64,000 nucleotides of DNA from Rhodopseudomonas palustris HaA2 (GCF_000013365.1 NC_007778.1:682001-746000), one strand, 5' to 3'. Shown: positions 1 to 11,083, counted from the stretch's first letter. Translations and numbers: made by a program. The notes: generated by a model from the sequence alone, not told the origin.

Positions 1-377
1 ATGGCGAGGCCGGCGCGATCGTCCGGTTCGGCCGCGCGCTGTCGACCACCTGGGGCCCGACGGTGATTCGCCCCGGCGTGTCGGGCGCGAACTTCGTCAG
101 CCCGGATCCGGATGCACCGTTCTGGGGCTTCTCGCTGTTCGGCGGCGCCCAGGCCCGCGGCGTCGCGCGCAACATCTTCCTCGACGGCAACACCTTCAGC
201 AGCGGCCTGCATGTCAGCCGGGACGCCTTCGTCTACGATCTCGTCGCCGGCGCCGAAGTGTTCAACCAGGCCGGCTTCCTGGCCTCGCTGAGCTGGGTCC
301 GCCGCTCGCGCGAATACACCACGCAGACCCGGGCCTATTCGGACTACGCGTCGCTCGCGCTGGCCTATCGTTTCTGA
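1..377 (+). CDS. LpxR-like outer-membrane lipid A deacylase (DUF2219), C-terminal part
   Basis: The reading frame is open from the window edge (first full codon at base 3) to a TGA at 375-377, so only about the last 124 residues are visible. They read as alternating hydrophobic and aromatic strands ending in ALAYRF, the terminal Phe typical of outer-membrane beta-barrels. The segment with NIFLDGNTF, together with an earlier W-G-P motif, resembles the LpxR/DUF2219 family, which removes the 3'-acyloxyacyl group of lipid A. The catalytic N-terminal part lies outside the window, so activity cannot be judged. An unrelated autotransporter-like barrel is a less likely alternative. Confidence 0.6.
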   Translation, partial: GEAGAIVRFGRALSTTWGPTVIRPGVSGANFVSPDPDAPFWGFSLFGGAQARGVARNIFLDGNTFSSGLHVSRDAFVYDLVAGAEVFNQAGFLASLSWVRRSREYTTQTRAYSDYASLALAYRF

Positions 378-555
378 CGATCGCGTTTCTGCACGGCGGG
401 CGGCAGTGGCGACGCCTGGCGCTTCGTCCGTTGCCGCATCCATGTCATCTTCCGCTGCGCTACTCCGCCGCACCGGCGCCGTGGTTTCGTCGGAAACTGC
501 GGTCGCCGACGGGCGTAGTTCGTCCACGGCCTCGCGCCGAACCGGAGGAATTCCC

Positions 556-1290
556 ATGTCATTGCTGTCCCGACGCCGCCTGATCGTCTCCGCGACCGGA
601 TTCGCCGCTGCCGCCATGGCGGCGCCGCGCGCCGCCTTCGCGCAAGCGGCCGCAACGCCCGCCGGTCCGTTCACGCTGCCGCCGCTGCCCTATCCGGCCG
701 CGGCGCTGGAGCCGCATATCGATGCCAAGACGATGGAGATCCATCACGGCAAGCATCACCAGGCCTATGTGAGCAATATGAACGGCTTCGCCAAGGACCA
801 TCCGAAGCTGGCGCAGATGTCGGTGCCGGACGTGCTCGGCAAGCTCGGCGACGTGCCGGAGGCGATCCGCACCGGCGTGCGCAACAATCTCGGCGGTCAC
901 GCCAATCACACCATGTTCTGGCAGATCATGGGCCCGAACGGCGGCAAGCCGAGCGGCGAGGTCGCGGCCGCGATCGATCGCGATCTCGGCGGCATGGACA
1001 AGTTCCAGGCCGATTTCAACGCCGCCGGCGGCAAGCAGTTCGGCTCCGGCTGGGTGTTCGTCACGGTGGGCAAGGACGGCAAGCTCGCGATCGAGGCCCG
1101 GCCCAATCAGGACACGCCGCTGATGGACGGCAAGCGCGTGCTGCTCGGCAACGACGTCTGGGAACACGCCTACTATCTCAACTACCAGAACCGCCGCGCC
1201 GACTATCTGAAGGCGTGGTGGAACACCGTGAACTGGAGCAAGGTCGGCGAGCGCTACGCCGCCGCCAAGGCCGGTACGCTCGGCGTCTGA
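556..1290 (+). CDS. Exported Mn-type (Fe/Mn family) superoxide dismutase
   Basis: A 244-residue protein of the Fe/Mn superoxide dismutase family, which converts superoxide to peroxide and oxygen. The start at 556 is chosen because GGAGG lies 7 bases upstream; the frame stays open further upstream without family similarity. Residues 1-31 form a twin-arginine signal (SRRRLIV, then an Ala-rich stretch ending AFAQA), so the folded enzyme is probably sent to the periplasm by Tat. The metal ligands are visible as H63 (in MEIHHGKHH), H118 (in GGHANHTMFW), D200 and H204 (in NDVWEHAYY). GGHANH and NQDTPLM are features of Mn-type rather than Fe-type enzymes. Metal choice is inferred from motifs only. 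Confidence 0.93.
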   Translation: MSLLSRRRLIVSATGFAAAAMAAPRAAFAQAAATPAGPFTLPPLPYPAAALEPHIDAKTMEIHHGKHHQAYVSNMNGFAKDHPKLAQMSVPDVLGKLGDVPEAIRTGVRNNLGGHANHTMFWQIMGPNGGKPSGEVAAAIDRDLGGMDKFQADFNAAGGKQFGSGWVFVTVGKDGKLAIEARPNQDTPLMDGKRVLLGNDVWEHAYYLNYQNRRADYLKAWWNTVNWSKVGERYAAAKAGTLGV

Positions 1291-1309
1291 GCCGCCATCG
1301 CGCAAGCGC

Positions 1310-1335
1310 CCGGCGCGGTTGGCCGACCGCGCCGG
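1310..1335 (+). terminator. GC-rich hairpin after the SOD gene
   Basis: A perfect 10-bp inverted repeat (1310-1319 pairing with 1326-1335, 6-base loop) lies 20 bases past the superoxide dismutase stop codon. It has no T-run, so it is at best a weak or Rho-assisted terminator, or an mRNA 3' stabiliser. Confidence 0.35.
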
Positions 1336-1879
1336 CGTGCTCCCGCCGCCCGCGTCGTGCTCCCGCGATTCGCGCCGGCCACACCGTGCATCACGCCGCG
1401 CGCCACCGCGTGGTCACCGGATGCGATCGGACATGCCCGTGATACATCTTCGTCGGGTGCGTCATTTCCACACATCCCTGCTCCGGCCGGCGTCGATGTC
1501 GCACCGGCCGCGCACGCACGCCACGCGTGTGCAAACCTGTCTTTCGAGTTAATCCGGACGCCGCGAATTCGCCCGCTCGTCGCCCGCGTATTGTATTGCG
1601 GGTGTCATTCATTGGGGGTTTCGAGCGCCGGCGACTCCGATCGCCCCCGAATGGGTCGCATCCCTGAGTTGAGTCACGCAACGGAACGAGTCCGACCGGG
1701 TGCGGCAATGATTTCATTCGCTGAAATCGGCGATGCGACAATTGAGCAGTAGTCCATTTTCGGGACTAGGCGATCGTTAAGTCATCGTTGTGATAGTCGC
1801 GCTGCAGGTAGTCATCACCATTGCTTGCCACCGCTCGACGGTCCATCTGGCCGCCAGGTTCTCACAGAGGCTCTCCGCA
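1336..1879. other. Gene-poor interval before the chemoreceptor
   Basis: No convincing coding frame occurs here; open frames lack ribosome sites and family similarity. From about 1540 the composition becomes richer in A+T than the surrounding genes, consistent with a promoter region for the downstream chemoreceptor. A small hairpin (TAGTCC/GGACTA, around 1750-1768) is visible. I cannot pick a reliable -35/-10 pair. Confidence 0.4.
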
Positions 1880-3568
1880 ATGTTCTCGTTGTTCAAGCGC
1901 GCCGGCAATGCTCCGTCTCCCGCAGCGATTCTGGATGCGCTCAATCGCTCCCAGGCGATCATCGAATTCAATCTCGACGGCGTCGTGCTGAACGCGAACG
2001 AGAATTTCCTGGCGGCGCTCGGCTACTCGCTCGACGAGATCAAGGGCAAGCACCACAGCATCTTCATCGATTCGCAGGAGGCCAAGAGCGACGCGTATCG
2101 CCAGTTCTGGGCCGGTCTGAAATCCGGCCGATACCAGAGCGGAGAGTTCAAGCGGATCGCCAAGGGCGGCCGCGACATCTGGATCCAGGCCTCGTACAAT
2201 CCGGTGTTGAACACCGACGGCGAGCCGATCTGCGTGGTGAAATACGCCACCGACATCACGCCGGCGAAGCGGCGGGCGATGGAGGATGCCGGCAAGATCG
2301 CGGCGATCGGGCGCGCCCAGGCGGTGATCGAATTCGCGCTCGACGGCACCATCCTCGATGCCAATCCCGGGTTTCTCGGCGCGATGGGCTACACGCTCGA
2401 CGAAATCAAGGGCAAGCATCATTCGATGTTCGTCACGCCGCAGGAGCGCGCCAGCGCCGCCTATCGCGAGTTCTGGGCGCAGCTCAATCGCGGCGAATAT
2501 CTCGCCTCCGAATACAAGCGGATCGGCAAGGGCGGTCGCGAAGTCTGGATTCTCGCGTCCTACAATCCGATCCTCGACGACACCGGCCGGCCGTTCAAGG
2601 TCGTCAAATTCGCCACCGACGTCACCGCGCAGAAGCTCGAGACCGCCGACCTCGCCGGCCAGATCGATGCGATCGGCAAGTCGCAGGCGGTGATCGAGTT
2701 CGGCATCGACGGCACCGTCCTGGTCGCCAACGACAATTTCCTCCACGCGCTGGGCTACACGCTGGCCGAGATCAAGGGCAAGCATCATTCGATGTTCGTC
2801 GAGCCGGCCGAGCGCGACAGCGAGGCCTATCGCAGGTTCTGGGCGGAACTCGCCGCCGGCAAGTATCAGGCCGCGGAGTACAAGCGGATCGGCAAGGGCG
2901 GCAAGGAAGTCTGGATTCAGGCGTCGTACAATCCGATCCTCGATCTCAACGGCAAGCCGTTCAAGGTGGTGAAATACGCCACCGACACCACCCGGCAGGT
3001 GCTGATCCGGCTCGGCAACGAGCGGGTGCGCGGGATGATGGAATCGGTCGCCGCCGGCGCCGAGGAACTGAACGCGTCGGTGCGCGAGATTTCCGAGGCG
3101 ATGACAAAGTCGCGCGAGACGGCGCTGTCCGCGGTCGGCGAGGTCGACGCCGCCGACGGCCAGGCCAACCGGCTCAACGAGGCCGCGCAGGCGATGACCG
3201 GGATCGTCGAACTGATCGGCCACATCACCGGGCAGATCAATCTCTTGGCGCTGAACGCGACCATCGAATCGGCGCGCGCTGGCGAGGCCGGGCGCGGCTT
3301 CGCGGTGGTCGCCTCGGAGGTCAAGAACCTCGCCAATCAGGCCAAGCAGGCCACCGACAAGATCGGCGCCGAGATCGAGAATCTGAACGGCATTTCCGGC
3401 GACGTGGTCGGCGCGCTGGGCAAGATCAAGACCGCGATCCAGAACGTCAGCGAATACGTCACCTCGACCGCCGCCGCGGTCGAAGAACAGAGCACGGTGA
3501 CCGGCGAAATGTCGTCGAGCATGCAGCGCGCCGCCGCCGAAGCCGCCGCGATGGCGGCGGGCGGCTGA
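1880..3568 (+). CDS. Soluble methyl-accepting chemotaxis protein with three tandem PAS domains
   Basis: A 562-residue cytoplasmic chemoreceptor. The ATG at 1880 was preferred over the upstream open frame because MFSLFKR begins directly before the first PAS repeat. Three PAS/PAC units follow, each with the sequence EIKGKHHS, repeated at an exact 366-bp (122-residue) interval. They end in WIQASYNP or WILASYNP and VVKYATD or VVKFATD, typical of PAC segments. The C-terminal third is a chemoreceptor signalling coiled coil with the conserved hairpin tip [20 protein letters not shown], which binds CheA/CheW. No transmembrane segment or HAMP domain is visible, so it should sense internal cues such as redox state, through a bound cofactor that the sequence does not identify. 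Confidence 0.92.
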   Translation: MFSLFKRAGNAPSPAAILDALNRSQAIIEFNLDGVVLNANENFLAALGYSLDEIKGKHHSIFIDSQEAKSDAYRQFWAGLKSGRYQSGEFKRIAKGGRDIWIQASYNPVLNTDGEPICVVKYATDITPAKRRAMEDAGKIAAIGRAQAVIEFALDGTILDANPGFLGAMGYTLDEIKGKHHSMFVTPQERASAAYREFWAQLNRGEYLASEYKRIGKGGREVWILASYNPILDDTGRPFKVVKFATDVTAQKLETADLAGQIDAIGKSQAVIEFGIDGTVLVANDNFLHALGYTLAEIKGKHHSMFVEPAERDSEAYRRFWAELAAGKYQAAEYKRIGKGGKEVWIQASYNPILDLNGKPFKVVKYATDTTRQVLIRLGNERVRGMMESVAAGAEELNASVREISEAMTKSRETALSAVGEVDAADGQANRLNEAAQAMTGIVELIGHITGQINLLALNATIESARAGEAGRGFAVVASEVKNLANQAKQATDKIGAEIENLNGISGDVVGALGKIKTAIQNVSEYVTSTAAAVEEQSTVTGEMSSSMQRAAAEAAAMAAGG

Positions 3569-3601
3569 GCCGAGGGATCGCTGCCGCTCGCCGTATCGCG
3601 A

Positions 3602-4540
3602 TCAGGCTGCCGGCTGCGCCATGCTGCTGCGGCCGCCCACTCCCTCCCGCACCACCTCGCCCAGCGCTTCGAAGTCCTGGCGGCGCGGCGAGGTCTTGCG
3701 GAACGCCAGGCCGATGGTGCGGCCGGGCTGCGGCCGCCGCAGCCGCAGGAATTTCACCCTGGTGTCGCGGCGCTCGATCTCGGCGGCGATCTGCGGAATC
3801 AGCGTCACGCCGTAGCCGCCGGCGACCATCTGGATCACCGTGGTGAGGCTGGAGGCGCCGAACGTGGTGGTGCTGGTGCCGCCGATGGCGATGGCGCGGT
3901 TGCGCGCGGTGGCGCAGAACGCCAGCGCCTGGTCGCGCAGGCAGTGGCCGTCTTCGAGCAGGATCAGCCGCGACTGGTCGATCTCGTCGACCGCCACCGT
4001 CGCGGTCTCGGGCCGCGGGTCGTCGGCCGGCACCGCCAGCAGGAATTCGTCGTCGAACAGCGTGATCGCATCGAGCTCGCGGTTGCCGGCGGGCAGCGCC
4101 AGCAGGGCGGCGTCGAGTGCGCCGCTGCCGACCTCGGTGACCAATTGCCGGGTCTGGCTCTCGCGCAGCTCCAGCCGCAATTCGGGGTAGCGCTGCTGCA
4201 GCAGCGGCAGCAGCTTCGGCAGCAGATACGGCGCCAGCGACGGAATCACCCCGAGCGTCAGCCGGCCGGTCAGCGGCTGGGCGCGGTGGCGGGCGAAATC
4301 CACCAGATCGCGCGACGCCGTCAGCAGGTCCTCGCCGCGGCGGGCGATCTCGCGGCCGATCTCGGTCAGGAACACCTCGCCGGGCCGGCGTTCGACAACC
4401 TTGACCCCGAGCGTGCGCTCCAGATCGGCGATCTGCATCGACAGCGCCGGCTGGGTCACGGCGCAGGCTTCCGCCGCCCGGCCGAAATGGCCGAAGCGGG
4501 CGAGGGCGGAGAGGTAGCGGAGCTGACGGAGCGTCACCAT
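3602..4540 (-). CDS. oxyR: OxyR, peroxide-sensing LysR-type regulator
   Basis: A 312-residue LysR-family regulator divergent from katG. The N-terminal winged helix (residues 1-60, with ALARFGHFGRAAEA and QPALSMQI) is followed by the periplasmic-binding-like effector domain. Two cysteines in DGHCLRDQALAFC, at C200 and C209, match the C199/C208 peroxide-sensing pair of Escherichia coli OxyR in both spacing and context. It should therefore form a disulfide on H2O2 exposure and activate katG. A palindrome four bases upstream of its start codon (4544-4562) is a likely binding site and suggests autoregulation. Confidence 0.95.
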   Translation of the reverse strand: MVTLRQLRYLSALARFGHFGRAAEACAVTQPALSMQIADLERTLGVKVVERRPGEVFLTEIGREIARRGEDLLTASRDLVDFARHRAQPLTGRLTLGVIPSLAPYLLPKLLPLLQQRYPELRLELRESQTRQLVTEVGSGALDAALLALPAGNRELDAITLFDDEFLLAVPADDPRPETATVAVDEIDQSRLILLEDGHCLRDQALAFCATARNRAIAIGGTSTTTFGASSLTTVIQMVAGGYGVTLIPQIAAEIERRDTRVKFLRLRRPQPGRTIGLAFRKTSPRRQDFEALGEVVREGVGGRSSMAQPAA

Positions 4541-4543
4541 AGA

Positions 4544-4562
4544 CGATCAGATAATCTGATCG
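4544..4562. promoter_or_regulatory. Palindromic operator candidate for OxyR
   Basis: A perfect 19-bp palindrome around a single central base, with arms CGATCAGAT and ATCTGATCG. It contains a T-N11-A core (T4547, A4559), the classic LysR-type box. It sits immediately upstream of oxyR and 228 bases before katG. Assignment to OxyR is inferred from position and form. Confidence 0.6.
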
Positions 4563-4579
4563 GTATCCAAAATCAATTC

Positions 4580-6988
<2,409 letters not shown>

Positions 6989-7011
6989 GCGAAGCTGATA
7001 TCAAGACGCGA

Positions 7012-7038
7012 AAGGGCGGCCTCCGGGCCGCCCTTTTT
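7012..7038 (+). terminator. Rho-independent terminator of katG
   Basis: A perfect 10-bp stem (AAGGGCGGCC with GGCCGCCCTT) around a 4-base loop, followed by a run of T residues, starts 23 bases past the katG stop codon. Confidence 0.9.
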
Positions 7039-7064
7039 GCGTGGGTGGGTATCGAACTAACGCC

Positions 7065-7250
7065 GTGCCCGCGGCGCCCTCACCCCCGCCCTCTCCCGCA
7101 AGCGGGAGAGGGCGCGCGCCGCGGCCGTTGCGCCGCGTCGCCTAACTCATCAACGTCAGAAGCAGAGGTGTGGCCCCACCCCGACCGCCGCCGGACTCCC
7201 TCTCCCGCTTGCGGGAGAGGGCTGGGGTGAGGGTGAGCCGAGCACGGCGC
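7065..7250. repeat. Paired palindromic repeat, family A (copy 1)
   Basis: Two GC-rich palindromes, CTCTCCCGC joined by AA or TT to GCGGGAGAG, lie in inverted orientation at 7089-7112 and 7198-7221. Each carries a tail of the GGGGTGAGGG type that points outward, and the ends GCCGTGCCCG and CGAGCACGGC are near-complementary. The 80-base centre is unrelated to other copies. Similar units recur at 11221, 13269, 15941 and 34254. Confidence 0.85.
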
Positions 7251-7346
7251 CAATGACGAGTTGCGTAAGGTGGGCAAAGGCGCGCAGCGCCGTGCCTACG
7301 CGGACTCGTCGCGTCTGCTTTCGATCGGCGCCGCAACTCATCCGCC

Positions 7347-7446
7347 GTCATCTTGAGGTGCGAGCGCAGCGAGCCTCGAAGGATGGGCCGCTTGCACCCG
7401 TCGCTTCATCCTTCGAGGCGCGCAAGGGCGCGCTCCTCAGGATGAC
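7347..7446. repeat. Inverted repeat, family B (copy 1)
   Basis: About 100 bases framed by GTCATCTTGAGG and CCTCAGGATGAC, with internal CCTCGAAGGATG and CATCCTTCGAGG words, giving two mirrored hairpins. A second copy with the same frame words is at 14305-14429. It lies between the family A pair and the fabI stop codon, and it may serve as a bidirectional transcript end. No coding frame is supported here. Confidence 0.75.
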
Positions 7447-7470
7447 GGATGGGGCGTGGCAGCGCCGGCG

Positions 7471-8316
7471 CTACTCGCCCTTCGCGGCGCGTTGTTCGGC
7501 GGCGGTTTCGGCTTCGTCGACGGTCTTCAGCGCCTCGGGGTGCGGCATCGAGATGATGTTGTAGCCGGAATCGACGAAGTGCACTTCGCCGGTGACGCCG
7601 TTGGACAGCCCCGACAACAGATACAGCGCCGAACCGCCGACGTCCTCGATCGACACCGTGCGGCGCAGCGGCGCGTGGCGGAGCTGGTAGTTGAACATCA
7701 TCCGCGCATCCGCGATGCCGGCGCCGGCCAGCGTCCGCACCGGACCGGCCGAGATCGCATTGATGCGGATGTTGCGCGGGCCGTAGTCGGACGCGAGGTA
7801 GCGCACGCTGGCTTCCAGCGCCGCCTTGGCCACGCCCATCACATTGTAGTTCGGCATCACCCGGGTGGCGCCGCCATAGGTCAGCGTGATCATGGTGCCG
7901 CCGCTCTCCGGCATCAGCTCGGCGGCGCGCTTGGCGATCTCGGTGAAGGAGAAGCAGGAGATCACCATGGTGCGCGAGAAATTTTCGCGCGTGGTGTCGG
8001 CGTAGCGGCCCTTCAGCTCGTTCTTGTCGGAGAAGCCGATGGCGTGGACGATGAAATCGAGCCCGCCCCACTTCTCGTTCAGCGTCGCGAACACCGAATC
8101 GACGCTGGCGATGTCCTCGACGTCGCAGGGCAGCACCAGCTCGGCGTTCAGCGACTGCGCCAGCGGCTTGACCCGCTTGCCGAGCGCCTCGCCCTGATAG
8201 GTGAAGGCCAGCTCGGCGCCGTGCGCCGACAGCGTCTTGGCGATCCCCCAGGCGAGCGAATGATTGTTGGCGACGCCCATGATCAGGCCGCGCTTGCCCT
8301 GCATCAGTGATTGCAT
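7471..8316 (-). CDS. fabI: Enoyl-[acyl-carrier-protein] reductase FabI
   Basis: A 281-residue short-chain dehydrogenase fold enzyme that reduces enoyl-ACP with NADH in the last step of each fatty-acid elongation round. The nucleotide site begins near GVANNHSLAWGIA. The catalytic residues match E. coli FabI: Y147 (TYGG), Y157 and K164 (NYNVMGVAK). The FabI-type GVAN signature separates it from FabG. A second ATG four codons in (8304) is an alternative start. It is the last gene of the fabA-fabB-fabI cluster, separated from fabB by 195 bases that hold palindromic repeats, so it may have its own promoter. Confidence 0.97.
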   Translation of the reverse strand: MQSLMQGKRGLIMGVANNHSLAWGIAKTLSAHGAELAFTYQGEALGKRVKPLAQSLNAELVLPCDVEDIASVDSVFATLNEKWGGLDFIVHAIGFSDKNELKGRYADTTRENFSRTMVISCFSFTEIAKRAAELMPESGGTMITLTYGGATRVMPNYNVMGVAKAALEASVRYLASDYGPRNIRINAISAGPVRTLAGAGIADARMMFNYQLRHAPLRRTVSIEDVGGSALYLLSGLSNGVTGEVHFVDSGYNIISMPHPEALKTVDEAETAAEQRAAKGE

Positions 8317-8349
8317 GTGGTTCTCTGGCTCCGCCGCGCATTGGGCTTG

Positions 8350-8505
8350 CTCCCTCGCCCCGCTCTTGCGGGGAGAGGGTTGGGGTGAGGGGCTCTCCGG
8401 CCCGCGACTGCTGCTGGCGAGGTGAGGGCAGTGCCCGGCCCCTCACCCGACCTTCGCGCTGGCGCGCCAAGGTCGACCTCTCCCCGCGCAGGGCGGGGAG
8501 AGGTT
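8350..8505. repeat. Paired palindromic repeat, inward-tailed type, between fabB and fabI
   Basis: Left arm: a palindrome built on CCCCGCTCTTGCGGGG followed by GGTTGGGGTGAGGGG. Right arm: the mirrored tail CCCCTCACCC, an extra hairpin (GACCTT/AAGGTC), then a second palindrome. Unlike copy 1, the tails point toward each other, the same arrangement as in the DUF559 cassette at 51272-51730 but with no gene inside. Confidence 0.75.
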
Positions 8506-8511
8506 AAATAA

Positions 8512-9738
8512 TCACGCGTCCAGCCGCTTGAACACCAGCGTCGCATTGGTGCCGCCGAAGCCGAACGAATTCGACAGCACCGCGCCGAGCTGGGCGTTGT
8601 CGATCCGCTTGCGCACGATCGGCATGTCGGCGAAGGCCGGGTCGAGCTCGGTGATGTTGGCGCTCTCGCAGATGAAGCCGTTCTGCATCATCAACAGCGA
8701 ATAGATCGCCTCCTGCACGCCGGTGGCGCCGAGCGAATGCCCGGTCAGCGCCTTGGTGGCGGAAATCGGCGGGCATTTGTCGCCGACGCCGAACACGTTG
8801 CGGAGCGCCTGCAGTTCCGGCGGGTCGCCGGCCGGCGTCGAGGTCGCGTGCGGGTTGATGTAGTCGATCTTGATGCCGCCGGTGGTGGCGAGCGCCATCT
8901 GCATGCAGCGCTCGGCGCCTTCGCCCGAGGGCGCCACCATGTCGTAGCCGTCCGAGGTGGCGCCGTAGCCGATGATCTCGCCGTAGATCTTGGCGCCGCG
9001 CGCCTTGGCGTGTTCCAGCTCTTCCAGCACCAGCACGCCGGCGCCGCCGGCGATCACGAAGCCGTCGCGCGACACGTCGTAGGGGCGCGACGCGGTGGCC
9101 GGGGTGTCGTTGTACTTGGAGCTCATCGCCCCCATCGCGTCGAACAGCACCGACAGCGACCAGTCGAGTTCCTCGCAGCCGCCGGCGAACACCACGTCCT
9201 GCTTGCCCCACTGGATCAGCTCGTAGGCGTTGCCGATGCAGTGGTTGGAGGTCGCGCAGGCCGACGAGATCGAGTAGTTGACGCCCTTGATCTTGAACCA
9301 GGTGGCGAGCGTCGCCGACGCGGTCGAGCTCATCGCCTTCGGCACCGCGAACGGGCCGACGCGCTTCGGGCCCTTGGTCCGCGTGGTGTCGGCGGCCTCG
9401 ACGATGGTGCGCGCCGACGGGCCGCCGGAGCCCATCACGATGCCGGTGCGCGGATTGGAGATGTCTTTCTCCTCCAGCCCGGAATCGGCCAGCGCCTGTT
9501 CCATCGCGACGTGGTTCCACGCCGCGCCCTCGCCGAGGAACCGCATCGCGCGGCGATCCACCACGTCGGCCGGATTCAGCGACGGCAGGCCCTGGACCTG
9601 CGAGCGGAACCCCAGCTCGGCGTGCTTCTCGGCGCGGGTGATGCCCGACTTGGCGTCGTGCAGACTCGCCAGCACCTCCTGTGTGTTGTTTCCGATCGAT
9701 GAGACGATCCCCATCCCCGTGACAACAACCCGTCTCAT
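8512..9738 (-). CDS. fabB: Beta-ketoacyl-ACP synthase I, FabB
   Basis: A 408-residue condensing enzyme that extends acyl-ACP with malonyl-ACP and is needed with FabA for unsaturated fatty acids. The Cys-His-His triad is visible at C161 (SSACATSNH), H297 ([11 protein letters not shown]) and H334 (TGHSLGATG), aligned closely with C163/H298/H333 of E. coli FabB. The start at 9738 ([10 protein letters not shown]) is preferred because GAGG stands five bases upstream and it matches the family start; an in-frame ATG at 9753 would add five residues. The gene lies 66 bases after fabA in the same direction, so the two are probably cotranscribed. Confidence 0.96.
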   Translation of the reverse strand: MRRVVVTGMGIVSSIGNNTQEVLASLHDAKSGITRAEKHAELGFRSQVQGLPSLNPADVVDRRAMRFLGEGAAWNHVAMEQALADSGLEEKDISNPRTGIVMGSGGPSARTIVEAADTTRTKGPKRVGPFAVPKAMSSTASATLATWFKIKGVNYSISSACATSNHCIGNAYELIQWGKQDVVFAGGCEELDWSLSVLFDAMGAMSSKYNDTPATASRPYDVSRDGFVIAGGAGVLVLEELEHAKARGAKIYGEIIGYGATSDGYDMVAPSGEGAERCMQMALATTGGIKIDYINPHATSTPAGDPPELQALRNVFGVGDKCPPISATKALTGHSLGATGVQEAIYSLLMMQNGFICESANITELDPAFADMPIVRKRIDNAQLGAVLSNSFGFGGTNATLVFKRLDA

Positions 9739-9804
9739 GCTCGCCTCGTTCATTGCTTGTCGTTGGTCGAACCGGGACGGCTCGAACGGATTTCGGTGCT
9801 TAGC

Positions 9805-10335
9805 CTAGACGGCAGGCTGAACTGCGGCGTCCTGCCTGAACAGACCGACTTTCAGATCCTTGGCGCGATAGAAAATCTCGCCGTCGGCCGCCATGGTTCC
9901 GTCGGCGATGCCGAGCCACAGTTTCGACCGCATCACCCGCTTGACGTCGATGTTGTACACGACCTTCTTGATGTTCGGCTGAACCTGGCCGGAAAATTTC
10001 AGCTCGCCGAGGCCGAGCGCGCGGCCGGGGCCGAGGCCGCCGGACCAGCCGAGAAAGAAGCCGACCAGCTGCCACATCGCATCCAGCCCGAGACAGCCCG
10101 GCATCACCGGATCGCCCTTGAAGTGGCAGGCGAAGAACCACAGGTCCGGGTTCACATCCAGCTCGGCGCGGATCAGCCCCTTGCCGTGCTCGCCGCCGCT
10201 GTCGTTGATCTCGGTGATGCGGTCGAACATCAGCATCGGCGGCAGCGGCAATTGCGCGTTGCCGGCGCCGAACAGTTCGCCGCGGCCGCAGGCCAGCAAG
10301 TCTTCGTAATCGTAGCTGGAACGACGGTCCTGCAT
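9805..10335 (-). CDS. fabA: 3-hydroxydecanoyl-ACP dehydratase/isomerase FabA
   Basis: A 176-residue hot-dog-fold enzyme that dehydrates 3-hydroxydecanoyl-ACP and isomerises the trans-2 product to cis-3, the branch point to unsaturated fatty acids. The active-site pair H71 and D85 ([20 protein letters not shown]) matches H70/D84 of the E. coli enzyme. The start at 10335 ([10 protein letters not shown]) is preferred over the longer open frame because AGAGG precedes it and the family begins here. It leads the fabA-fabB-fabI cluster and is divergent from irr, a common arrangement in Bradyrhizobium relatives. Confidence 0.96.
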   Translation of the reverse strand: MQDRRSSYDYEDLLACGRGELFGAGNAQLPLPPMLMFDRITEINDSGGEHGKGLIRAELDVNPDLWFFACHFKGDPVMPGCLGLDAMWQLVGFFLGWSGGLGPGRALGLGELKFSGQVQPNIKKVVYNIDVKRVMRSKLWLGIADGTMAADGEIFYRAKDLKVGLFRQDAAVQPAV

Positions 10336-10536
10336 GCAGCTCTGCCTCTTCAGTTTCCCGGACTCCGGCCGCGACAGGGCTGCTCCAGCCCCCGCGATCG
10401 AACGGTCGGCGCCCGCCCGTTCCTTGTGCAACGGCGGGTGCGCGGCGGTGTCTAACATAGGCACATGACCGGTCAAAGCGGCACCTCCGTATTCCTCCTT
10501 AAGTCAAACGTCCGAGGGGTTCTAGTTGCGAGGCGC

Positions 10537-10565
10537 TTGCACGCTATTGGAATGCTTCCTATAGT
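10537..10565 (+). promoter_or_regulatory. Predicted sigma-70 promoter of irr
   Basis: TTGCAC (10537-10542) and TATAGT (10560-10565) are separated by exactly 17 bases, placing transcription start near 10572, about 23 bases before the irr start codon. Both hexamers are close to consensus. Confidence 0.7.
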
Positions 10566-10594
10566 CAAAAGATCGAACATAGAGGATTGCGGAC

Positions 10595-11083
10595 GTGGAT
10601 ATCGGTGATCGTGCGACATATTCGAGAGAGGACCATGTGACCTCGGCGCATGCTGTCGAGCCTCACCTCAATGGTTGCCCTTGGCATGACGTCAACGAGA
10701 TGCTGCAGTCGGTCGGCCTGCGTCCGACCCGTCAACGCATGGCGCTGGGCTGGCTGCTGTTCAGCAAGGGCGACCGCCATCTCACCGCGGAAATGCTGTA
10801 CGAAGAGGCCAGCCAGGCCAAGGTCCCGGTGTCGCTGGCGACGGTCTACAACACGCTCAACCAGCTCACCGATGTCGGCCTGCTGCGTCAGGTCAGCGTC
10901 GACGGCACCAAGACCTATTTCGACACCAACGTCTCGGCGCACCAGCACTTCTATCTCGAGAACAACCACGAGCTGATCGACATTCCGGATCAGCACGTCG
11001 CGCTGCGGTCGACCCCGGAAGTCCCGGACGGCTACGAAATCGCCCGCGTCGACGTCGTGGTCCGGCTGCGCAAGAAGTCCTGA
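10595..11083 (+). CDS. irr: Irr, heme-responsive iron regulator of the Fur family
   Basis: A 162-residue Fur-family regulator that controls heme synthesis and iron genes under iron limitation. It begins with GTG at 10595 with AGAGGA eight bases upstream. This start puts the heme-regulatory Cys-Pro motif (GCPWHD) at C28, close to its place in Bradyrhizobium japonicum Irr. A GTG at 10637 is an alternative that would still retain the motif. The winged helix covers roughly residues 35-105 (LRPTRQRMALGWLLF, ATVYNTLNQLT). The histidine cluster reads H116-Q-H118 and H125, where I recall three consecutive His in B. japonicum. Irr is normally degraded when heme binds. Confidence 0.95.
   Translation: MDIGDRATYSREDHVTSAHAVEPHLNGCPWHDVNEMLQSVGLRPTRQRMALGWLLFSKGDRHLTAEMLYEEASQAKVPVSLATVYNTLNQLTDVGLLRQVSVDGTKTYFDTNVSAHQHFYLENNHELIDIPDQHVALRSTPEVPDGYEIARVDVVVRLRKKS

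Noticed and set aside
1862-3223. Long minus-strand open frame opposite the chemoreceptor
   Set aside because: Shadow of a high-GC gene: composition follows the plus-strand codons, with no family similarity.
7065-7450. Possible CRISPR array because of repeated palindromes
   Set aside because: Repeats are inverted, differ in spacing and contain long palindromes; no regular spacers and no cas genes.
8350-8505. Rho-independent terminators for fabB
   Set aside because: Hairpins are strong but lack T-runs and are better explained as dispersed palindromic repeats.
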